Origin: Polytrichum commune
Taxonomy: Eukaryota > Streptophyta > Polytrichopsida > Polytrichales > Polytrichaceae
Assembly (NCBI GenBank): GCA_950295325.1
Contig: OX485803.1
Span: forward strand, 20,274,001-20,338,000
Reading direction: 5' to 3'
Length of the DNA stretch: 64,000 bases
Positions 12,236 through 23,859 of this stretch are shown in pieces. Every line of letters starts with the position of its first letter. The first letter of the stretch is position 1. A model generated the notes under the pieces. That model saw only the letters and a list, made by a program, of their open reading frames with translations. It was not told the origin of the DNA and ran no database searches. Both the position numbers and the translations under genes were made by a program.

Positions 12236-15200
12236 TGTGGTACAAATTTTTAGTCTAGATGTAGACATTTTTGAATTTTGGCAAAATATGAACTCAATAT
12301 GTATATTAGAATGCCAAATGAACACTGAAATGAGGGATTAGTGACTAGTTAATGGAAATGAGCAAAAGGAGACTCATTTGACTTAGTGAAGTAAAATCTT
12401 AGGAGTTGAAGAGTCTTTTGGGCAGGACAATAGGCATGTGACTAAGTTGAAGAGCCTCATGAGATCTGGTTCCAAGAGACGAGGAAGTTAACTCAGGGGG
12501 TATAGAGAAGAAGAGGGAGAGGAGAAAGGGGTTCCTCTCGAGAAGAGAGCCTCCCTTGTCTTGTAGTTTTTGAGCGATTCTAGCTTGGGTGTGAAGCCCC
12601 TTTTGAATGTACATTTCACTCTACATAATATAATAGTGTGAATTTATTTTATCATTTGTAAGTGTGAGGATTGAATTTGTTGTGTTGGTGTTTGTTGTAA
12701 AACAATTAAGTAAAAGTGTACTTCCCTGGTTCGGGAAGAATCCAGAGAGACTTTGTGATACCTTATTCCTGTGAAGGGAGTGAGTATTTGGTGTGTGATC
12801 TTAACTTCTGTAAGCATATTGGTTATAGAGATTGAGTGTGAAATTCTGGTTCGAATTGGGAATTCTTGGGAAGAGATATCCTGGCACGAATTAGTTCAAC
12901 TTTAATTCCTCAATTGTGTCTGATTGGTGTAAGTGTGTGTTAAGAGTGGAACTGTGTGAAACAGATAAAGTGTCTCAAATCCGATATTATTATTTATGAC
13001 CATACCTCACAAGTGGAATGTGAAATTCCACAGTGGGTAAGTACATAAATCTGTAAGAGAAGTTTTAATCTCTCATGGGAAGAGAGAAGGAATCATTTAT
13101 GCACTGAAGTGGTCTCGCAGAATAATGTTGAAGGAACTTCAGGTGTATAGATACAACATCTGATAGAATTTGAGTATGAGTGTGGATTCTGATATTTTGT
13201 TCATGTAAAAGGGGCAAATTACTTTTGCTTAATGTTACGGCTTGTTCACAACCCTTAGAGATATTTATTGAGGAAAGAAATGAGAATGCGCAGGAGCAAA
13301 GAGGGATCTGAAATTGAAAAATCTTGTGAAAGGAGTGAATTACACTTACCTTTGTCTGGTAGGTGTTATGAGATGTAATGAAGTGAGTTGAGCGTATTCT
13401 TGGGAAAGGAAGATCGGTGCTTTATAAGTGTTCAATGGTTCAAATCAGGGTTATACACAGTCTCTGGGTGTGAAGCCATATAGTTAAAAGCAGATATTTC
13501 CTAAGGAAGACTGCACGGGTTTGTCTCCACAATTCTTCCCGTGTGTGTGTTTGGCCATGTGACTTGGCTGTGGTAATCTCAAGCTATTTGATGTGAATTC
13601 AGCGCAAGTGTTTAAACCACAACTGTCCAATTCTTTTGTAATTCCTATGAGAGAGCAAGTCGAGATCTAAATCATGTGAAAGGAAGTTGTATGATCCGTG
13701 TGAGTCAAATTGTTTAAGCCAGGTTCCTATACCTCGTCAGAGTGTGGAACTTTCTTTTGTTGGTTTCTTATTCCTAGCCTATAGGCTCCTGAAATAGATG
13801 TCGGAGATAACAACTTTATGAACCAGCCATGATGCTCTTGGGATGTTCGAAAATCACTTTCACTTCGGTTCTGTCGGCGTCTTCATCGAGAAAATGGAAC
13901 TTGATTTCGGGGATAAGTCTCTTGATTGGACACAGTTCCTGAATCAAGTGTATGAATTAACTAGCTTAAGTGAAACTCTAAAAGTTGCAGCAATGGAGTT
14001 TGCTAAATTGCAATAGCAATTACCACCTTGAGAAAAGGGAAGAACAATTAAACTGCACAGCATCCGGGCGAAGGCAACGCGCCTAGCAGAGAAGAAGAAG
14101 GAGCCGCGTGCAAGTGAAGTCTGCTGAAGGAGTCGTGCGAGAGGGAGAAGCGAGTGCAGTTTAACCCATATTGTTTGGGTGAGGTGTGAGGCCAAACCCA
14201 CCACCCTTAAGCGTCCTAGTCCGGGTGATGGCTTTGAGAATCACATTCAATTCCTAATACCATAATGTGAATTGCTATGTGGCTCTCATGTCCAAGGTAC
14301 TAACTTCATCTTAACTCAACTTGCTTTATTATTGTGAGCATCGTTGCTCGTAGTGGAATTTGATTTCTCAAGGGTCCAACCCGCGGCCTTGGCCACACAT
14401 GCCCTTAAAGAGATCCCTCTAGCCTTCTTGATTTTTACTTCCTTTATCTTGCCCTTGCTAGGATCCTCCACATTCTCCATTTATTGCACACGTGATCTTA
14501 TTGTGACCAAAAGAATGCAAGTGTTAAGAAACACTTTTCTCAAGAGTCAACGTCTCAATACAATCACTTGTAACTCCACACATCACCCTTCCTAATCTAA
14601 TGAGTGTAACACTCATTCACAACCAACCTACTCTAAAATAGTATATTGTGCTTATGACTAATTGGGCAATTCCACTACCTATGCTAGGCTCTAGCTAATT
14701 ACCGGGTTGCAGGCCTCGGCTGGTTAATTTTAGTCTCGGCTAATTAGCTCCAGGTCCAGCAGTCCAGGTTCGGTCCAGGGGGTCTAGCAGTCCGAGTTCG
14801 GTCCAGGGGGTCCAGCAGTCCGAGTTCGGTCCAGGTAGTCCAGTAGTCCGAGTTCGGTCTAGGGGGTCCAACAGTCCGAGTTCGGTCCAGGGGGTCCAGC
14901 AGTCCGAGTTCGGTCCAGGTAGTCCAGCAGTCCGAGTTCAGTCCATGTAGTCCAGCAGTCCGAGTTCGGTCCAGGGGGTGGTCTTAGCCTTCTTCCTCTT
15001 ATATGCTTGGCTCAAGCACCCAATTAATCATAATGTAGCACAATCAAACTAGACTAAACTATCTTCAACTAATTAACTTGCAACTCCCTAATCACTAAAA
15101 ACTAAACTAAATGGGTAACTCTCCTTTGAGTTAAATTCCAACTACAAGTATCCTTCTACCTACAACCACACTTCTAATTATGCTCCTACACACCTCCACA

Positions 15201-17496
15201 CCCAAGAGAGGGGAGGAGTGCACAAACTTGAAGAGAGAAAAAAAAAGAGGAAAAATGAGAGAGAGGCACCTTAAGTAGTGAAGAGGGAGAGAGGGAGAGT
15301 GAGGCAAGGATAGGGTGAGAGGATTAGCACCTCCTGTCGCGCACCTCTCCATGAGGAGTGCCCGAAACACCATGGGCACAAGGGGGACCCCGGAGTGACA
15401 CCCGGGACTTGTGGCGCCGTTGGTGAGAGGGCCCAAGTGATCCTAGTGTGGGTGAGGGCCCCGGGCGTTGGGAACGCCTCCCACCCACGGAGACTAGGAT
15501 GCACAAGGGTAAGGCCATAAGCTATGCGTAGCTCATGGCGTGGTGATTCTAGAATGCTCAAGAACACCTTAATCGGAGGTGTGAGCTAGGAGTTATGGCC
15601 ATTTGAGTGGGGCGCTGTCCCGGGACAGCGCCCTGGTACAGCAGTGCCTGGGAGTGATTCCCGGGACTGCCAAGGTTCAAACAGGCATAACTTCCTCACC
15701 ACTTGCCTGAATGGGGCAAGTGAGGAGTGCATCGGCATCTACGTGAAGCGTAGATGAAGATGGAGTGGTCAAGTGTTAGCATCAGACATCATACAAGGAA
15801 GTTATGATGGTCTGAAGCTGTGGGGGCTTCTAGGCCCAGCGGCTAAGGGAAAATGTCCACTTGGCCCCAACTCTTGGTAGAGAGACAAGAGGTTGGTTGA
15901 CGGTGGGGTAGGGGCCCCGCGTAGAGTCCTAGAGGCTTATATGGGTGAGGTGGTGTGGCCTCACCCACCCGAGGCCGAACGGCACGGCCTCCATGGGCAT
16001 TGGCCCATTGTGAGGCCATAGTTGCCTAGTATGGTTCGGGTTGTTGTAGTGTTGCTCCGGCAACACGATGATCAACATAGGATTGGACTTCCATGGATGG
16101 AAGTCCACATCAAAGAAATGGGTTACCGATTAAGGGGTGAGTCCCGAAAGCAAAGTAGGAGGGTTGGTTCCCCTTCTATGAACTATGTGGTCCGGGGTAA
16201 GAGGAGCTAACCATTAGCATGGCGGTATGCGAAGGGTTAGCGCTCGTAACCTTTGCTAGAAAGGAAAATTGGCAAGATTATTAAGGGACCTAGCAAGGGT
16301 TGCGACACCTCCAATCACAACCTCTTAACCTTCTCCTTCAAAGTAGGGACTAATCCCCATCCACAAAGCCTCCTCCTTCCTAAACCAACAAGGTGGATCC
16401 TAATGTGGGCATTTAACCCGCGGAGCTCACCTTGCTTCACCTTACCCCCTACTCACATAATCAAGGCATTCTCTTATTGAAATCAAACTTTGAAATAATC
16501 ACACAACACCACCTAATGCCTAAACTTAAATCCACACCACACTTCACTCTTTTTATGTTTTGTGAATAATCATAACACATCAAAGTCAAACTAAAATTGG
16601 TTTCGAAGGGTTAATCACCACATGTGGGCACCATTTTGGGCTCACATGAGGCTGGAAGGGCAAGCATATAAGGAGAAGGAGCCAGCTAAGTGTTCGAGAA
16701 CTTGACGCTGACTTGGTTACTGGTTACTAGTTACTGGTTATTGGTTACAAAGACTATGGCCCTCTCTGTGAGACTGGTTACTGGTGATTGTTACTTGGAA
16801 CTAGACTATGGCCGTGCCGTGTAGACTATGGTCCTGCCATTAGACGCTTTCGGTCCCGGTCCGGTCCGGTTCGGTTCGCTTAGACTCGCTCACTAGGTTC
16901 CCGTCACTTGTAACTAGACTTTTGCACGTTATAATAACTAAGTCTAATGTGTTCAAATTCCATTTGATTTTGATAAGTCTAAAATGACTAAACAGTAATT
17001 CAACCTTGAGATATTGAAGTAAATCAATTAATTCATTTGATTAAGAGGTAGGAGAGTCATGTGTGATTGTGATATTTCCTAACCTGTGGTATGGCCGATA
17101 GTCCTTGGTTACTTATCTGAAGAGACTATGGTCACCTCAAGGAGTTTTTGCCTTGGGTTTCTGAGACTATGGCGTACTCAAATGTCTATGGCTGAGCTGT
17201 GACTCCCTGAATTGCAAAACACATTATAAGAGTGATGTTACTGACGAGAGTGGGTTGTAAGGGAGTGACTGATCCATTGCATGTACTGTTGTGAGTGACC
17301 CTTAACCTTAATTAAATCATTCCTAAAAATCACTTTAGAAGTCATTTTCCCTGTGTTTGTTGTCCTAAATTCACCTTAATTCCCTTGTGATCTATCAATT
17401 AATTTAATGGTGACCCCTAGATGTAACACCTGACACTCATTTGGTCTTCCCTGTGTGGTTTTCTTAATTGGAACCCAATCTAAAAACCTATCTACA
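12236..17496. mobile_element. 5.26-kb unclassified insertion inside the LRR relic
   Basis: The insertion splits one LRR unit. The direct repeat TTTGA is present on both sides (12231-12235 and 17497-17501). The inserted DNA begins TGTGGTAC and ends ATCTACA, so TG...CA ends with a 5-bp duplication fit an LTR-retroelement or a relic of one. I cannot find matching long terminal repeats or any gag/pol frame, so the class is unproven. Inside are a minisatellite (14754-14980), a GC-rich tract of about 15.3-16.2 kb unlike the flanks, and repeats of GGTTACT and AGACTATGG motifs near 16.7-17.2 kb. It may be a non-autonomous element or several nested pieces. Confidence 0.55.
14754..14980. repeat. minisatellite, about 28-bp unit, about 8 copies
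   Basis: Tandem copies of a unit whose core is CAGTCCGAGTTCGGTCCAGG. Units alternate between endings GGGG and TAGT before the next GTCCAGCAG. It lies inside the 5.26-kb insertion and has no open frame of note. Confidence 0.9.
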
Positions 17497-17715
17497 TTTG
17501 ACATGGAAGAATGTGAGGTTTTGGAGGAGTTTCCTCCCGGATTAAGCAACCTACATCCCTCCGAGGAGTTGGATATGTTGCAACGTCAATCTTTGAGGAA
17601 CATACCGGAAGGATTTGGTGGGTTGAGGAGTCTTTGAGAACTTGACAAGCAAGAATGTGAGGCTTTGGAGGAGTTTCCTCCCGGATCGAACAACCTACGT
17701 GCCTTGGAGGAGTAA
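17497..17715 (+). pseudogene. distal LRR relic of the NLR array
   Basis: Sequence after the insertion resumes the same LRR unit at TTTGACATGG and holds about one and a half further units (GAATGTGAGGTTTTGGAGGA; GAACATACCGGAAGGATTTG). A TGA interrupts at about 17635, after which the aligned sequence continues in a decayed state to GCCTTGGAGGAGTAA. Joined to 12016-12235 it extends the ancestral LRR array by at least three units. Confidence 0.85.
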
Positions 17716-20050
17716 GATTTCCCACAAATTTATCTAAAATCCACACGAAAGAATGCATACCTAATTTATTGTCTTTTTATTTCAATTGTCCTCAAATTAA
17801 GTATATGTCTCCGCCTTAGGTCATTCTTGATGTATGTTCACACACAACTATTGTTTCAGAAGTTGGTGGTTTGATTTCTTTGGTTTTATTTAAGAGGAAT
17901 AAGGAGAGGGAAAAAAAAGTATATTGATCACAACCATGACCACATTACCAATCTGACTTGCCCAACTATAATACAAGATGTAAGTGCTTGGGAGTAATTT
18001 TGGTGGTTGTACTTCACTTTCATTGGTTTTATTTTGTTTGACGAACACTACATGCTAACCCAACCATTTTTTGTCATTCCTTGTAAATTTTTGTGGGGAT
18101 TATAGATTTATAATGTTGCATAAACTATCACTTCTTAAGTGTTTTTTAATCTTAATTTCAATTATCCATGACAATAGTGCAGACCTTGGACAACTGCCAA
18201 AATATAGTTAACTAGATTTTTTTCAATACATTTTAGGGAGCAACTAGTAAAATTTCAAACCAATTTAAAAAAAAACTATAGTTAACTAGAGAAAAATAAG
18301 ACCATATTGAAGAACAACTATAGTCAACTAAAAAAAATTCAAACAACTATAATTATGTAACTAGATATAGTTAACTAGAAAAAAGAAAGCGATGTGGACG
18401 CCTGTGAGGCGTGCATTTTAGGAAAGGCCTATAAGCCTCCTCCTCGATTATTAATGTTGAGTATTGAGACGGGCATGCATTCACATAATAAATACAAGAC
18501 ATTAACATGTGTGGTGATGGACTCTTTGAATTGGTGGAATCTCTATGATGGTTTTAGGGTGCACTAGGCAAGTACGTTTGAAGACGTAATGAGCATGAAG
18601 GTGTCCATCAATAAATCCCATGAAGCTTAAAATCATTCTTCACATGGTCATCAGCATTCTCTGCTGTGGCCTAACCTAAGCTAGTCATTACAAGAGGAGT
18701 GCAATCACATAAAGAAAGCCATATTATGGTATGTGAAATGGAATCATAGCCATGATTGCCCCCCCTTTGTTTTTACATATAGAGCCACCAAACCCGTTTC
18801 CGTGAACTTAAGCAATTTTGCAGAAGTGTAATAAGTACATGTGTCAACTAGAGTGATTTTTCACAAGTCTGGAATTTAGATCACAATGTATATACAAAAA
18901 AATCACAAATTATTTTTAAAGTTTGAAATTTTATATAAATATTCAAAAGTAATATTTTCTCCCAACCCATATTTTCAACATAGGTCGACTTATTTCTTCT
19001 AAGTGGGAGACAAAAACTTGAGTATAATCACTGTCCTTTTCAAGGAACCCAAATTTGTGCCCTTTTAACTTAACCGTTTCACTACGACGACTGTGATAAC
19101 GACATGTGTGATTCTTCACGGGTTTCTTTTCATCATGTTAGAAAATGATAGCTACATGTGTGGAATTTCATGGCTTTAGAGGACTCTATGTATAAAGATT
19201 TGGGACCAGGGGGGGTATCGGAAATGGGTTTGGCTGCTCTAGAGCCCACCTTCCAAGAGGATGAAAAATACACCTTATCCCCCTAAGCATGTAAGAGGTC
19301 CAAACTATGCCGCTCCAAGCAAAAGAATCACGTATTTGAGCTACATACTTTCAATTATAGCTAACATGTCAAAAGTGACCCTTGTCTGAAATCAACTAAT
19401 GCTCTAGGTGCACTATTTGATGAAGTTAAACACCGTGGTGATATGGAGGATTTAAGTTCAAATATGTAGCTTGGGTGTCCTTGGATACAAATACATACGT
19501 TGCATTTTGATCATCAATGTCTAACATGAGAGTATTTTTATTTTCTTCTTGACATAAAACTTGTATGTATATAATAAGGTTCAAACGATAAATATTCAAA
19601 ATATGATTTCTCTTAGGGCATGGACTCTTTCTACCACGTACGAAGTAACATAAGGCCTCAAATAAGGTGTATTGTTTGAGGCATTAGTGTACATAATATA
19701 CATAAGGGACTTTGTTTTTCTATAGTGTGTGCATCAGAAAGGCTATTGATTTTTATGAATTAAACTTAGGTGTATGAAAGGAGTCCCTAAGGTTAAGAGG
19801 AAAAGAATTGAAATTTAGATGTTATGTCCTTTAAGGCTTATCCCACATCATGCTTAGTACGATCACTATATGGAGCACGGGTTCACATTCATGTGGAGGC
19901 AATTTTCTTTTATTTTCTTTTATTTTCTTTTATTTTCTTTAACCATGATCATGTGGCTTGTCATGTAATTCAGGTTTCATGCAACAAATTTCAGTTCAAA
20001 AATACCCATGTGAACTTTACACATGCAAATCACCATGTGAGCAATCTCAA
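17716..20050. other. non-coding stretch with short AT-rich repeats
   Basis: I recognise no gene here. 18180-18390 holds several imperfect copies of an AACTATAGTTAACTAGA-like motif. About 19905-19940 holds three copies of the decamer CTTTTATTTT. Neither has an evident function. Confidence 0.5.
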
Positions 20051-20058
20051 ATTATTTT

Positions 20059-20469
20059 CACGGGGAGGTCACTTCATTGTCAAGTTGACACCACGTGCGG
20101 ACAAAGTTTGCTACCCCTATATTACATGCCATATATAATTTTAAAATTTATAATATTTTTTTCTACATATACATAACCATTGATAGTATCTTTTGTATAC
20201 TTTTTTGAAATTTTTAGTCATCTTTATTTTTTGTAGTAATTATTTTAGTTCAATTCTGTGTCATTCTAGTTAGAAATGGTATGTTTTATGAAAAAAACAA
20301 ATCATCAAATTTAGTTACCACTTTTAACTATGTCATAGGTAATGTGTATATCTACTCATGAAAAAAATTTGATAAAATTTTGACCAATTTTGGTGGTGCA
20401 ACTTACCAAAAGAAGATTTTTTTTGGCCTCATGTGGTGTTCAACTTGACAATGGAGTGATCTACCCGTG
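20059..20469. mobile_element. hAT-like MITE, copy 2 (411 bp), perfect 8-bp duplication
   Basis: This is an inverted-orientation copy of the element at 1474-1883. It begins CACGGGGAGGTCACTTC and ends GTGATCTACCCGTG. The target duplication ATTATTTT is perfect (20051-20058 and 20470-20477), which fixes both borders. The interior is AT-rich and non-coding. Confidence 0.92.
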
Positions 20470-20477
20470 ATTATTTT

Positions 20478-22402
20478 AGATGTAGCTACTAGCAAAATTT
20501 ATTAGGTTGAGATTGTGTGTGCTTCCAAACTTTCTTTCCTCAAGCGTGTGTTGAAGGTAGCATGTAGTTTGGTAAAATTGGACCAAGGTCTAGGTCAAAA
20601 CTTATTAATTGTGTGAGTTGTATAGATAATACTAGGATCCTTGTATAGGGATTACATATGCACACATGATTGTGATATTATAAACATAATTGTTTTGACT
20701 AAAATCTTCATCACATCTTTAAAATTTATATAGAATCAATATCATAATATTGATATACTTTCTTATTATCACATTTGAAAATCACATGTCTCCCTTGAAA
20801 TTCAGATGTATTTAAAATGTATCAACGGATCTACCTAAATAATCGAGTTACCAAAAATGTTCATAGTTTGAAAACTTGTACAATTTTACTTAAACATGAG
20901 TTGGGTTGAAACTCTCACCGGTAACTAACCACAACTATGACGTGGCATTGGTTTGATAACTCTAGGTGAAATATGGTCCCATCCATGTGACATTGGTTGC
21001 AAACCAACCATTTCATGTGGCAATAGTACAAACCAACCGTAAACGCCTCATTGTTCTATCCGCCAATATGACATATCAAGATGAATAAACATGAATAAAC
21101 ATTCTTCATCTTGTTGCGCCGCAAATCCGCAGTGTTCTCTCTCCGGAACTTCGCAACTTCATCACTCCTTGTCCTCACGCCCCTCATTGCGCGTTAAATG
21201 TCAAAAATCAAGAAGAAAATAGAAGAAAATAGAGAAATGAAGCATTCTTGCCAAGTGAGAAGGAAGAGAATAGAACTGTAGAACACTCAAATGCACACAA
21301 TTAGTCAAGCTATCTCTCACTCTATCAAGGGAGAATCCAAGAGTGTAAGTAGAGGGAGAAGAACTCAAGATTTATTGCAAAATCATGCAATCTACACCTC
21401 ACACAAACTCTCTCTACACACTAACTCACAAGACTTGACTTGGTAAGAATGCCAAGCCAAGGAGGAGGCTCCTCACTTAGGAGCCTCACTTTCCAAAACT
21501 AAGGTTCATCCATCCAACTCTAAATGGATGAAGCCCAACAGATAAGGTGCGGCCGCCGACGCCGCAAACCGTGACAACATGCTTAATTTTTATGGGTGAG
21601 GTGGAAAAATTAGGAGGCAACATGTGGTTGTGAGGTGCCAACCAACTTGCATTGTGGGTCTTGTAATGAAAATAAAATTTGGCAACATTTTTATCTTACC
21701 AGTGACCACTTTAGAGACATGATACACCAATATTGGTTTTTATCGACAAATGATGCATGTATAATTTGATATTGATGTAGTCCACTTAAGCAACATCAAA
21801 GGATAAAAGAGTCCCCCCCCCCCCCCTTCCCTATAACACCAAATCGGCATGCATAGAATCTTTGATTTTGTAGCCTAGATCAATACCTTCCTGAAGTCCG
21901 TTTTTAGCGATTTCATATTCTTTGATCCTGATGCGCAGTTGTTAGCTTACTCAAGCTTCTAATGTTCAAATCCATCGGTTGGATGATTCCACATAGTTTA
22001 TGATGTCCACGTTAGCCTCATCTACCTTATGGTACTACACCATTTATGGTATTTAGTGTCACTTACCATATTTTGAGGCATATGCCAAGCTACGTTGATG
22101 ATTAACGACTTCACTATAATTGTCACCTCATGACACTTGGCATTCAAGTGCACTTACTAATGTCTTGACATGAGTATGTTCAATAGTGTTATGAGGTGCA
22201 TGCCTATTTTAGACAACGGTCTACAAGTTGATTGAAGTGTACACAAATGACACTTGTCATTCGTATGCTCAAGAATATCTTCCTCTTGCATACTGAAATG
22301 TAAACACATGACACTTGCCATTAGTATGCTAAAAAAATTCTTCCCCTTGCATGCTAAAATGCAAGACTATCATCTAATGTAGAAAGAAAAGAAAAGCAAA
22401 AA
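20478..22402. other. non-coding; part of a dispersed repeat at 21585-21712
   Basis: No gene recognised. 21585-21712 matches, in inverted orientation, 61765-61893 (shared blocks such as GTGAGGTGCCAACCAACTTG and TTGGCAACATTT), so both are copies of one unclassified repeat family. A C-homopolymer of about 15 bases lies near 21812. 22020-22200 contains a TTTATGGTATTTAGTGTCAC-like block that recurs inverted near 27520. Confidence 0.5.
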
Positions 22403-22410
22403 GAACGTCA

Positions 22411-23759
22411 CACAGGGGGATCACACCCTCTTACATTTTGTAACCACGTGCGATAATGGGGTATTTAATGGGGGGGATATTTATGCACCTCTCGGTATTT
22501 TTTCCCTCCCTATTTGTACATATAAAGTTGCTTTGACATATTTTTAAGCACCCTATGTTTATTTGTAATTTTTTGGAGAGACCAATTTTTATCATCATAT
22601 TTTTTTTATAAATTGTACATGTACCAAATAATGAACAGAATACTATAGCATTGCAAAATCGACTATGTGAGCAACAAACGTTCCATACCATCCATCTTGT
22701 CATTTAATCGGTTTCAATTAGTTATACCAATGCTAAAACATTCAAAGTACCATTCAAAACACAATCAATAACACTTGGAATTTAATTAAAAGATTACCAA
22801 TGAACATGGAGATGACAAAATGTACAAGCTAACATAGACAAGTTATAAACACGGATAGAACAAAACAAGAAATATAATCAATTGTCATAAGACATGAAAA
22901 TTTTGCATAATTATCTACTCCAAAACAAAAGATTGCATTCAATTGAAAAAACTAAATACACAAATTGAAAACATTTACTTTAAATTGTGTTCACAAACAC
23001 ATTCAACCTTGTACCAAATATTTACAATGTGAAGGGTTAGGATATAACTATGCACCCTCCAATACATGTTAAGGTACATATCAATATCCTCTCTTATGTC
23101 ATGATAAGACAAAAAAATTGGAGAGGTCTAACACCAATGATGACAAAGAACTAAAACTAATTGTTGGCATGAGGCGGACATACCTCACAAGAGTGGAGCA
23201 AGCCGAATCTTTGGCGCTTGTGAAACACCATGTGTGAATGTTGTGAATGCTATGGAGCAAAGAAGAAAGCTCCAAAAAATGTGTCTTACCTACCGCCTTT
23301 GTGTCACACTTCACCAATGCAAGACCTCCTACCCAAATGCTTCACCGCCTTCACACCACTATACTTGTCCAAACCCTAAGCAAACCCAAGGGCCGTTGAG
23401 AAGTCACAACATTCCTTCCCCCCAAAAAATCCACAACGTTTCCCTCCAAACTAACGCGTTTCATTCAAATTTGGACAAAATTACACAATTCTTCATCCAA
23501 GTAGTCTAACCCATAATTATTCTATTGATTCTACTACACACATTTGGGGGGATCCAATATCTATAATCCTATTTTTTTCTACTGATTACTAAAATAGAGG
23601 AATTATTCACCACCTTATTTTACATATAAACATGTAGGGGGCATATTTCCAAAGCTATGGTAGATCTAATGAATGTATAAAATTTACCCTCAACGAATTA
23701 AATTGACCCTATTTTTTATCTCACGTGGTTTCTAAAATTCCGATAGTCACCTCCCCGTG
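22411..23759. mobile_element. 1.35-kb non-autonomous hAT-like element
   Basis: A perfect 8-bp target duplication GAACGTCA flanks it (22403-22410 and 23760-23767). The left end begins CACAGGGGGATCACACC and the right end finishes GTCACCTCCCCGTG. About 36 bp in, each terminal repeat carries AACCACGTG, as in the 410-bp MITEs; its left end is very close to that of 29830-30244. The interior has no transposase I can recognise. It is probably the longer relative of the MITE family. Confidence 0.88.
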
Positions 23760-23859
23760 GAACGTCATGGTCTTTTACCTTGACATGCGATGTTTGTTCA
23801 CCACCTCCCTCTCATGTCCGCATGAGCATGAGAGTGGGAGCAGCTTAGTGCCTATTTTC

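Noticed and set aside
15412..15430. TGGCGCCGTTGG resembling a retroelement primer-binding site
   Set aside because: It is not preceded by a recognisable LTR end, no second LTR is found and no polyprotein follows. The short match could be chance in a GC-rich tract.
18762..19240. Possible transposon ends around CACCAAACCCGTTTCCG and its partial inverse near 19220
   Set aside because: The similarity is short and the flanks show no duplication or consistent arm order.
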